Made by a program: the position numbers and the translations under genes | Shown here: positions 1 through 6,188 of the stretch, in pieces | Layout: every line of letters begins with the position of its first letter | How positions within the stretch are numbered: the stretch's first letter is position 1 | The notes under the pieces: model-generated | What the model saw: only the letters and a program-made list of their open reading frames with translations | Databases searched by the model: none | What the model was told of the DNA's origin: nothing | From: Saprospiraceae bacterium | Lineage (GTDB): Bacteria > Bacteroidota > Bacteroidia > Chitinophagales > Saprospiraceae | Direction: 5' to 3' | Assembly (NCBI GenBank): GCA_020630045.1 | Contig: JAHDCE010000145.1 | Span: 1-8,602 of the forward strand | Length of the DNA: 8,602 bases

Positions 1-1
1 T

Positions 2-163
2 ACCACAAAGGTAGGAATGAGACCATTTCAATCTCTTACACAAGATTTCGATTCTTGTATACTTTTTGGGGATTTCAAATTGACGAAATCAAATACCCGA
101 CAAAGATATTCTCCTAGGAACGCCGCAGGTAATTCTGTATTTTCGTTCATGAAAATAGATTAA
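2..163 (+). other. Possible 3' end of an unrecognised reading frame running in from the left edge
   Basis: The frame starting at base 2 stays open for 53 codons and stops at TAA 161-163, 12 bp before the next gene. The translation contains an internal Met (base 17) and ends in SVFSFMKID. I recognise no family or motif. An open stretch of this length can arise by chance, and frame 1 is also open to a TAG at 115-117, so this may not be coding. If it is real, the following gene could be co-transcribed with it. Confidence 0.2.
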
Positions 164-175
164 AAACTACATATC

Positions 176-592
176 ATGAAAACTTTACGATTCCTATTTT
201 TCGGACTTTTATTGTTAGGCTCAACCCTTTCCATGTCCGCCCAAACGGACAAATCTTCCGGTACTGAGACGGTTTCCTTCCAAAAATATATGTATTGTGA
301 AATCGTGGGTAATAAAAAATTCATGAGTAACAAACTCAACATCACCTTGGACTTCGGTCAAGCCCAGAAATGGTTGGCGGATAATCGGCTGACTGATGAC
401 AATGGAAAAATCATCTCCTTCAATTCCATGATGGACGCTTTGAACTATATGGGAAAAAGAGGGTGGAAATTGGTTCATGCCTACACCTTGCCCATTAGTG
501 AAACAGAATCTCAACAACGCTGGATTTTAGAACGGCCTTTTGATAAAGAAATGGAACCGACTACTCGATCTGCGGTTAAAGGGAGTAAATAG
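176..592 (+). CDS. Small secreted protein of unknown function (138 aa)
   Basis: The 138-residue product begins with a typical signal peptide: basic residues at K2 and R5, a hydrophobic core at about 6-20, and a probable signal peptidase I cut after A22 (SMSA|QT). There is no lipobox, so a soluble periplasmic or exported protein of about 116 residues is inferred. The mature part has one cysteine (C41). It also has a segment at 82-103 (SFNSMMDALNYMGKRGWKLVHA) whose pattern of a helix followed by GW and a hydrophobic strand recalls small DUF4177-like proteins. That resemblance is from memory and is not a firm assignment. Short proteins of this kind are common in Bacteroidales and have no known function. 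The start is the first ATG and gives a good signal peptide. A weak promoter-like TATTTTCG lies at 138-145. The stop codon is only 2 bp from the stop of the opposing pabB gene. Confidence 0.85.
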   Translation: MKTLRFLFFGLLLLGSTLSMSAQTDKSSGTETVSFQKYMYCEIVGNKKFMSNKLNITLDFGQAQKWLADNRLTDDNGKIISFNSMMDALNYMGKRGWKLVHAYTLPISETESQQRWILERPFDKEMEPTTRSAVKGSK

Positions 593-594
593 CA

Positions 595-1809
595 TCAGGA
601 TAAAGCCAAGCGCATGGAGGAAGCTTTCAACAAGCATTCCTCCCATTCTTTTTCCGGGTCGGAATCAAACACAATCGCACCACCTACAGGAAAGGATAGG
701 TACTTCTGCTCGCTATCGAACAAGATGCTGCGGATGACCACATTAAAATCGAAGTCACCGGTCGGAGACACATACCCGATAGAACCGGAATACATCCCGC
801 GCTTAAAGTTTTCGAATTCATCGATCAGTTCCATCGCCCTGATTTTCGGAGCGCCGGTCATAGAGCCCATCGGCCAAGCGGCTTTTATGGCATCCACGCC
901 ATGACACCCCGGTCGCAATGTCCCCTTAATGGTGGAGATCATTTGCCAGACTTGTTCGAAATCATAAATACCGAACAGTTCCTCTACCTCTACTCCCCGA
1001 CAGACTCGACTCAAGTCGTTACGAACCAAATCCACGATCATCACATTTTCGGATCTGTCCTTGTTACTGTTGAACAAAAGTTCTCTGAGCCGTTCATCTT
1101 CCTCAGGCGTGTTTCCCCTAGGAGCAGTTCCCTTAATCGGTTGGGAAATGATTCGATTTTCTTCTTTTTTCAAAAAACGCTCCGGGCTTCCGCAAGCCAA
1201 ATAAGAGGTCCCATATTTGAGAAATCCACCGAACGGAGCTTTGGAAATAGAGTTGAGTCGTGTGAACAATGCGGATGGTGACAACTCCACATTTTCCGCA
1301 TAAAACTCCACACAGTAATTCATTTCATAAATATCCCCCTGAAGGATATGATCCTGAATCCGACGGACATTGTCCAAATATTCCTCCTTAGTCGTCCGGC
1401 ATTGAATCACCGGAGACGCTTTAAAAACATCAAGCAGTGAAGTTCCTAGGATAGACGCCCATATTTTTTCAGGAGCGATGGTGGCTGATTCAATTCGGAG
1501 TCGTTCTTCGGACTCCAATCGAATCAATATTTCCGGAAGGAAAAAATGAAGGTCAGGCCAATCAAATACACTTGGATTTGAAGACCGGAGTCGTTCCGTT
1601 TGATTTTTCAAATCGTAGGACAAAAAGCCGAACATCCAGTCCTTATCTTTTTCCATTCTCCGTTTCCAGACATCAAAATCATCACTACCGGTTACATCCG
1701 AACCAAGCGGGGCATTGGACACCCCGACCATCCATTCAAAGCCTAAACCCTCTTTACGGTTATCCACCATAAAGAGGGCTTGTTCATATGATTCGCACCA
1801 AGCGGCCAA
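595..1809 (-). CDS. pabB: Aminodeoxychorismate synthase component I (chorismate-binding enzyme)
   Basis: PabB converts chorismate to 4-amino-4-deoxychorismate using ammonia from a PabA-type glutaminase, on the route to p-aminobenzoate and folate in the cytoplasm. With the TTG start it is 404 residues. The chorismate-binding fold fills about residues 140-404: GDIYEMN (158-164), GSPERF (207-212), PIKGT (224-228), DLVRND (260-265), MTGAPK (317-322) and the C-terminal GGAIV (376-380). The lysine in PIKGT (K226) marks PabB; anthranilate synthases have PIAGT. This is why I prefer pabB to trpE. No pabA or pabC lies in the window. It follows purA by 83 bp with no promoter visible between them, so co-transcription is likely. 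The start is uncertain. No in-frame ATG or GTG exists upstream, TTG 1809-1807 is the best in-frame start, and ATG at residue 14 would cut into the N-terminal region. An out-of-frame ATG at 1826-1824 may be the true start if one G is missing. Confidence 0.9.
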   Translation of the reverse strand: MAAWCESYEQALFMVDNRKEGLGFEWMVGVSNAPLGSDVTGSDDFDVWKRRMEKDKDWMFGFLSYDLKNQTERLRSSNPSVFDWPDLHFFLPEILIRLESEERLRIESATIAPEKIWASILGTSLLDVFKASPVIQCRTTKEEYLDNVRRIQDHILQGDIYEMNYCVEFYAENVELSPSALFTRLNSISKAPFGGFLKYGTSYLACGSPERFLKKEENRIISQPIKGTAPRGNTPEEDERLRELLFNSNKDRSENVMIVDLVRNDLSRVCRGVEVEELFGIYDFEQVWQMISTIKGTLRPGCHGVDAIKAAWPMGSMTGAPKIRAMELIDEFENFKRGMYSGSIGYVSPTGDFDFNVVIRSILFDSEQKYLSFPVGGAIVFDSDPEKEWEECLLKASSMRLALS

Positions 1810-1828
1810 TTGGGCTAGTAGCCCATCT

Positions 1829-1844
1829 TTCCCCTTCCGGGGAA
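1829..1844 (-). promoter_or_regulatory. Hairpin with GNRA tetraloop in the purA-pabB spacer
   Basis: On the minus-strand transcript this reads UUCCCC-GGAA-GGGGAA, a perfect 6-bp stem closed by a GGAA (GNRA-type) loop. It ends 2 nt before the out-of-frame ATG at 1826-1824. Its 3' arm (AAGGGGAAAG) is also the best Shine-Dalgarno-like stretch near pabB, so folding could hide a ribosome binding site. No U-tract follows, so it is unlikely to be an intrinsic terminator. Function is inferred only from position. Confidence 0.4.
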
Positions 1845-1892
1845 TGAGGAACGATCGCGCTCGGCGTTTTTGCTTGTACTGATGTATTGGTG

Positions 1893-3200
1893 TCAGTGAT
1901 GTAAGATTTTCTCAGAGATTCCACCCAATGTCGCCCGTTCTACCAACTGAGTACGATCCGGGCCATTGGATACCATCGTTATTGGAACATTTAATTCCCG
2001 TTCAAGTTCATTGACGTAATCCTTTACGTTCTTCGGCAGGTCGCCGAATATCTTGATACCTTCCAAAGAAGTATTCCATCCTTCGTAAGATTTCCATATC
2101 GGATTCAAGCCCGGCATCGCTAGGTCATAAGGAACCTCATCCGTTACTTCCCCGTCAATTTCATAAGCGACGGCTGCTTGGATTTCTTCGAAATGATCTA
2201 GGACATCTATCTTGGTCATCACCAATTGGGTGACGCCATTGAGCATGATGGTATATTTAAGTTGTGGCAGATCGATCCATCCGCATCGACGTGGTCGACC
2301 GGTAGTCGCACCGAACTCCCCACCCTCGGCACGAAGTCTTTCGCCGACTTCATCATTCAGCTCACTAGGAAATGGTCCGCTACCCACTCGGGTACAATAT
2401 GCCTTGGTGATACCGATGACTTCTCCGATATGCTTTGGCGCTACACCGAGACCGGTACAAACACCTGCCGTTACCGTATTCGAGGACGTTACGAAAGGAT
2501 AAGTTCCGTAATCGACATCCAACATGGAACCTTGGGCGCCTTCCGCCAATATTCTTTTCCCGTTACGGATACTTTTATTGATAAAATATTCTCCATCCAC
2601 GGGTGTGATGGCACGGAGGGCTTCCAAGCTTTCGAACCAAGCCTTTTCCTCCGTTTCCAAATCGAAGTCTATTTTAGGTAAGGCGGACAACAAGGACAAG
2701 TGCTTTTGCTTGAGTTGTTCATATTTGCCTTCAAAATCGGGTAGTGATAAATCACCGACTCGAAGACCGTTCCTTCCTGTGCGATCCATGTAGGTCGGAC
2801 CGATACCACGGAGTGTCGAACCGATTTTATCTTTTCCTTTCGCCAATTCGGAAGCAGCATCCAACATGCGATGTGTAGGTGTGATTAGATGCGCTTTACG
2901 GGCAACCAGCAAATTGCGGCTATAATCCACGCCGGCCTCGCTGATTTTATTCAATTCGTCCTTGAGGGTAATGGGATAAATGACAACACCATTCCCAATC
3001 AAGTTGATGATCCCCTCGCGGAAAATCCCGGATGGAATAGTATGTAAAACGAATTTTTTTCCATCGAAATGCAGGGTATGTCCTGCGTTGGGCCCTCCTT
3101 GAAACCTTGCGACAATATCATATCTATCTGCTAGGTAATCAACGATTTTCCCTTTTCCTTCGTCACCCCATTGCAGGCCTAGAAGCACATCAACATTCAT
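1893..3200 (-). CDS. purA: Adenylosuccinate synthetase
   Basis: PurA joins IMP and aspartate using GTP to give adenylosuccinate, the first committed step to AMP, in the cytoplasm. The 435-residue product matches the usual family length. It opens with the P-loop signature WGDEGKGK (11-18), where D13 is the catalytic acid. H41 in NAGHT is the partner catalytic residue. Further signatures are GSTLRGIGPTYMDR (127-140), EGAQGSMLDVDYGTYPFVTSSNT (IMP-binding region), TTGRPRRCGW (substrate loop) and SNGPDRT near the C-terminus (nucleotide base contacts). The ATG at 3200-3198 places the P-loop at the family's normal position. A -7 promoter box lies 39 bp upstream. Rel is encoded upstream on the same strand and pabB downstream after 83 bp. 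Nothing looks truncated. Confidence 0.98.
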   Translation of the reverse strand: MNVDVLLGLQWGDEGKGKIVDYLADRYDIVARFQGGPNAGHTLHFDGKKFVLHTIPSGIFREGIINLIGNGVVIYPITLKDELNKISEAGVDYSRNLLVARKAHLITPTHRMLDAASELAKGKDKIGSTLRGIGPTYMDRTGRNGLRVGDLSLPDFEGKYEQLKQKHLSLLSALPKIDFDLETEEKAWFESLEALRAITPVDGEYFINKSIRNGKRILAEGAQGSMLDVDYGTYPFVTSSNTVTAGVCTGLGVAPKHIGEVIGITKAYCTRVGSGPFPSELNDEVGERLRAEGGEFGATTGRPRRCGWIDLPQLKYTIMLNGVTQLVMTKIDVLDHFEEIQAAVAYEIDGEVTDEVPYDLAMPGLNPIWKSYEGWNTSLEGIKIFGDLPKNVKDYVNELERELNVPITMVSNGPDRTQLVERATLGGISEKILHH

Positions 3201-3238
3201 AGTTAGGATTGTAGTAGCTCGAAGCTGTTATTAAAAAT

Positions 3239-3246
3239 CAAAGGTA
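3239..3246 (-). promoter_or_regulatory. Probable purA promoter, -7 box
   Basis: The minus strand reads TACCTTTG, an exact match to the Bacteroidetes -7 consensus TAnnTTTG, 39 bp upstream of the purA ATG. Transcription would begin near 3232 and give a leader of roughly 30 nt. No clear TTTG is seen at the -33 position. That position is instead occupied by a palindrome at 3258-3274. Confidence 0.6.
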
Positions 3247-3257
3247 CGAAAAATCGG

Positions 3258-3274
3258 TACTCTCTAGTAGAGTA
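3258..3274. promoter_or_regulatory. 17-bp palindrome over the purA -33 region, candidate operator
   Basis: TACTCT and AGAGTA form a perfect 6-bp dyad with a 5-bp spacer (CTAGT). It lies 11 bp upstream of the purA -7 box, where the -33 element would be, which is a good place for a dimeric regulator. No regulator can be named. It could also be chance in AT-rich DNA. Confidence 0.3.
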
Positions 3275-3281
3275 AGAAAAA

Positions 3282-3444
3282 TAGATGTTATCACGAAATT
3301 TTTTGTATAAAAGACAAATCGTTATTTTGGGAATAGACGAGGCATTCACCGCAAAGCATAGCCCTAGCTACGTTTAAGGGGAATAACGAAGTGGATTTCC
3401 AAAATAACGCTTTGGCTATACTCAATTTTTCGTGATAACATCTA
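3282..3444. repeat. 163-bp inverted-repeat element, MITE-like
   Basis: The ends are perfect 17-bp inverted repeats: TAGATGTTATCACGAAA at 3282-3298 and its reverse complement at 3428-3444. Similarity continues inward with indels. GTATA recurs at the same offset (3305-3309 and 3417-3421, the latter as TATAC), and GTTATTTTGG at 3321-3330 recurs inverted as CCAAAATAAC at 3399-3408. The arms are therefore about 46-49 nt each around a 68-nt core. It has no coding potential. The outermost TA on each side would fit a TA target duplication as made by IS630/Tc1-mariner-type elements, so a non-autonomous element is a reasonable inference. It could also fold as a long RNA hairpin at the 3' end of the rel transcript. 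Confidence 0.6.
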
Positions 3445-3462
3445 ATAAATCAGTCGATAAAA

Positions 3463-5706
3463 CTAGGACTCTCGATGCACCGAATTGACCCCGTCCATCG
3501 CCTTGAGGGTGAGTATCGCCTGGTTGAGTTGATCTTTATTGTTCACTACGATTTTGACCGTCCCTTTAAAATAACTTCCTCCGATATCCGCATCCATACT
3601 GATGGATCTCATATTAAGATTCAACTGTTCGGAAATAATCTTGGTCAATTTATTGACCAATCCCTTCTTGTCCTGCCCGGTAATAACCAATGTAGCCACA
3701 AAATCGGTATTTGCTGTATCCACCCACTCCGCTCGTAGCATACGGTAGGCATAATTTGCCATCATATGCTCAGCATTGACACAAGTCGTCCGATGGATTT
3801 TCATTCCGCCACCTGAAGTCGTGAATGCGAACACCTGATCGCCTTGAACCGGGTTACAACAACTGGCCAGTTCGTATTTGAATTGTTCTGCCGGTTGGTC
3901 ATCAATCATTAGTTTGGGTTCCCCTTTGAATGTTCTTCTAGACCGTGTGGTGGGCTTAGAACCACCTTCCTTCTTTTGTACTTTTTTCTCTATTTCTATA
4001 AAAATCAATTTCCCCCCTTCAACCCTGAACTTCTTGAGTTCTTGCTGAATATTGATATTGTCTATAGAAATTTCATAATATAAATCCGGACGGGATTGAA
4101 AACCAAAGAATTTCACCAGAACATCTACACTCTGTTCAAAATCGGCTTTTACATTTTTTAATTTCCGCATCAGGGTTTCCTTGCCGATTTCCCCTTTTCT
4201 CCTTTTCTCTTCCTTTAAGGAAGAACGAATTTTAGAGCGAGCTTTTCCGGTGACGCAAAGCTTTAACCAGTTTTCATTCGGTTTTTGGGTCTTGCTTGTC
4301 ACTACTGTTACCTGATCTCCGCTTTTCAACACATGCCCCAGTGGCACCAAAGCATTATTAACCTTCACTGATTTACAATGATACCCCACTTCGGAATGAA
4401 TGCTGAAGGCAAAATCCAATGCGGTGGCTCCCTTGGGTAAAATTTTCATATCTCCTTTCGGAGTAAACAAAAACATCTCTTCCGCGAACAAGTTGGATTT
4501 GAAATCACTCATGAATTCTATGGCATCCGTCGAAGGGTTCTCCAACATCTCCCGAATATTATCCAGCCAAATCCCAAAGTGATCATTTTGTTGTTTGACT
4601 CCCTTGTATTTGTAGTGAGCTGCAAATCCTTTTTCCGCGATTTCGTCCATCCGTTCACTCCGAATCTGAACTTCGACAAATCTACCTCCCGGGCCTACAA
4701 CAGTGGTATGCAAAGACTCATATCCATTTGCCTTGGGCGTAGAAACCCAATCTTTCAACCTTTCGGGAATAGGCGTATTCGCTTCTGTTACGATGGTGTA
4801 TATCTGCCAGCAAATCAACTTCTCCGTTTCAGGAGGACAATCAGCAATGATACGAATGGCGAACAAATCATATATCTGTTCAAATTCGACACCTTTTTTC
4901 TTAACCTTATTATAGATAGAAGAGATGGATTTCGGTCTACCGAAAATCCGATAAGGCGTACCAATACGGTTCAGTTTGTCCTTGAGTGGTTTGATGAACT
5001 CATTGATGTATTGATTCCGTTCCCGTTCCGTGTCTTCCAATTTTTCCACGACGAATTTATATTCCTCGGGATAAAGAATTTTCATACATAAGTCCTGGAA
5101 CTCGGTCTTTAGGTTATACAACCCCAATCGATGTGCCAACGGTGCATATATATAGGTGGTTTCCGAGGCGATTTTCAATTGTTTGTGGGGCGGCATAGAG
5201 CCTAGTGTCCGCATATTGTGCAAACGATCCGCCATCTTTATCAAAACCACCCGAACATCCTTCGCCATCGTTCGCAAGACCTTACGGAAGTTTTCCGCCT
5301 GAGGGCTTTCTACATCAAACAGGTTTTTGAATTTTGTCAGGCCGTCCACGATCATTGCGATTTTTTCACCGAACTTCTCATGGATATCTTGTAAGGAAAC
5401 ATCCGTATCTTCCACTACATCGTGCAGCAAGGCGCTCACCACCGCAGTCGGGCCCAGTCCGACTTCCTCCACACATATCCGGGCCACTTCGATAGGATGC
5501 AAGATATAAGGCTCCCCTGACTTCCTCCGCTGCTTGGAATGGGCTTCTACCGCCAGGTCATAAGCCTTTCTGATATTCTCCTTTTCCTTAGGCGAAAGTT
5601 TGACTTTTATGCTCCGCAACAACCGACGATAAGCCCGTCGGATCAGTTTCTTTTCATCTTCGTTGTTATTTTCATTTTTAGGTGGCGTCATAAACATTGT
5701 TTTCAT
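3463..5706 (-). CDS. rel: Bifunctional (p)ppGpp synthetase/hydrolase, long RSH protein
   Basis: This stringent-response enzyme makes and degrades (p)ppGpp in the cytoplasm in response to ribosome and nutrient signals. The 747 residues carry the full long-RSH order. The HD hydrolase domain is at about 45-200, with H70, H95-D96, E99-D100 and D160 (ADRLHN), so hydrolase residues look intact. The synthetase spans about 240-370, with GRPKS at 256-260, YDLFAIRII from 279, NGYESLHT at 327-334 and EVQIRS at 345-350. The motif RLKD (316-319) fits the RXKD class of bifunctional enzymes, not the EXDD class of synthetase-only RelA. The TGS domain is at about 411-471, a zinc-finger/conserved-cysteine region with CC at 616-617, H638 and C642, and a C-terminal ACT domain at about 668-745. 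The start is the first of three nearby Met codons (residues 1, 4, 6), so it could move slightly. No convincing promoter is seen upstream. purA follows after 262 bp containing an inverted-repeat element. Confidence 0.96.
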   Translation of the reverse strand: MKTMFMTPPKNENNNEDEKKLIRRAYRRLLRSIKVKLSPKEKENIRKAYDLAVEAHSKQRRKSGEPYILHPIEVARICVEEVGLGPTAVVSALLHDVVEDTDVSLQDIHEKFGEKIAMIVDGLTKFKNLFDVESPQAENFRKVLRTMAKDVRVVLIKMADRLHNMRTLGSMPPHKQLKIASETTYIYAPLAHRLGLYNLKTEFQDLCMKILYPEEYKFVVEKLEDTERERNQYINEFIKPLKDKLNRIGTPYRIFGRPKSISSIYNKVKKKGVEFEQIYDLFAIRIIADCPPETEKLICWQIYTIVTEANTPIPERLKDWVSTPKANGYESLHTTVVGPGGRFVEVQIRSERMDEIAEKGFAAHYKYKGVKQQNDHFGIWLDNIREMLENPSTDAIEFMSDFKSNLFAEEMFLFTPKGDMKILPKGATALDFAFSIHSEVGYHCKSVKVNNALVPLGHVLKSGDQVTVVTSKTQKPNENWLKLCVTGKARSKIRSSLKEEKRRKGEIGKETLMRKLKNVKADFEQSVDVLVKFFGFQSRPDLYYEISIDNINIQQELKKFRVEGGKLIFIEIEKKVQKKEGGSKPTTRSRRTFKGEPKLMIDDQPAEQFKYELASCCNPVQGDQVFAFTTSGGGMKIHRTTCVNAEHMMANYAYRMLRAEWVDTANTDFVATLVITGQDKKGLVNKLTKIISEQLNLNMRSISMDADIGGSYFKGTVKIVVNNKDQLNQAILTLKAMDGVNSVHRES

Positions 5707-5903
5707 TCAAAATCCCTTCCCGATTCCACTGTCGTGAAATTATAGAAGTAAGTTAATGCAAGTCATTGAATAAATTACGATTTATGTGATAAGAAATCCG
5801 TTGCCAAGGAACTTTTGGTGCCAAATTCACACTTGATAAAATTGTATGATTTCCGAATCAAAATTTTTTTTCTTAAATCCATGAAATTTTCCGAGGAAGA
5901 ATA

Positions 5904-5911
5904 TATCTTTG
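5904..5911 (+). promoter_or_regulatory. Probable tRNA-Leu promoter, -7 box
   Basis: TATCTTTG matches the Bacteroidetes TAnnTTTG consensus exactly and ends 22 bp before the mature tRNA start, a normal short leader for a tRNA gene. No clear -33 TTTG is visible. A closely similar sequence, TATCTTTGCA, recurs at the right end of the window. Confidence 0.6.
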
Positions 5912-5933
5912 CAGCCGCTTAACGCAAAAAGAT

Positions 5934-6015
5934 GCGGGTATGGTGGAACTGGTAGACACGCTAGACTTAGGATCTAGTGCCGCGAGGCGTGGGGGTTCGA
6001 CTCCCTTTACCCGCA
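5934..6015 (+). tRNA. tRNA-Leu, anticodon UAG
   Basis: An 82-nt class II tRNA folds completely. The 7-bp acceptor stem pairs GCGGGTA (5934-5940) with TACCCGC (6008-6014), and the discriminator is A6015. The D arm is GTG/CAC (5943-5945/5957-5959). The anticodon stem is CTAGA/TCTAG (5961-5965/5973-5977), with loop CTTAGGA giving anticodon TAG (5968-5970). The long variable arm has a GCC/GGC hairpin (5979-5988), as expected for leucine. The T stem is 5991-5995 with 6003-6007, including two G-U pairs, and the T loop begins TTCGA. The discriminator is followed by CCT, so the terminal CCA is not encoded and must be added by nucleotidyltransferase. It reads CUA and probably other CUN codons. Confidence 0.97.
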
Positions 6016-6022
6016 CCTAATG

Positions 6023-6055
6023 AGAAAAGCTGTCTGAAAAGTCAGCTTTTCTTGT
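6023..6055 (+). terminator. Intrinsic-type terminator after tRNA-Leu
   Basis: AGAAAAGCTG (6023-6032) and CAGCTTTTCT (6043-6052) form a perfect 10-bp stem with a 10-nt loop, starting 8 nt after the tRNA. The 3' arm is itself T-rich and runs into TGTTTAT. The stem is AT-rich, so strength is moderate. It probably separates the tRNA transcript from tig. Confidence 0.7.
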
Positions 6056-6188
6056 TTATAGTCAGGACATTTGGACAATTCACAACCCCAATGGACTGCT
6101 TGTTAAAGCGATATTATTATTTCTACACACAACCTGATCCCTCAACCAAAAGGACATCAGGATTATCAGATTCAGAAATTTTTCGGAC

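Noticed and set aside
138..145. TATTTTCG as promoter of the 138-aa gene
   Set aside because: One mismatch to TAnnTTTG and no -33 partner at the right spacing; too weak to call.
595..1809. Anthranilate synthase component I (trpE)
   Set aside because: The PIKGT lysine and overall short length point to PabB, and no other tryptophan genes are nearby.
2226..2681. 151-codon open frame opposite purA
   Set aside because: Antisense shadow of conserved PurA sequence; no independent evidence.
4579..5091. 170-codon open frame opposite rel
   Set aside because: It lies wholly antisense to the well-supported synthetase domain of Rel and has no family resemblance.
5707..5903. Promoter for rel on the minus strand
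   Set aside because: The nearest match, TGAATTTG at 5829-5822, has one mismatch, no -33 partner and is about 115 bp from the start codon; nothing can be called.
6056..6188. Promoter for tig after the tRNA terminator
   Set aside because: TTTG at 6070 and TTG at 6100 are present but neither has a TAnnTTTG box at suitable spacing.
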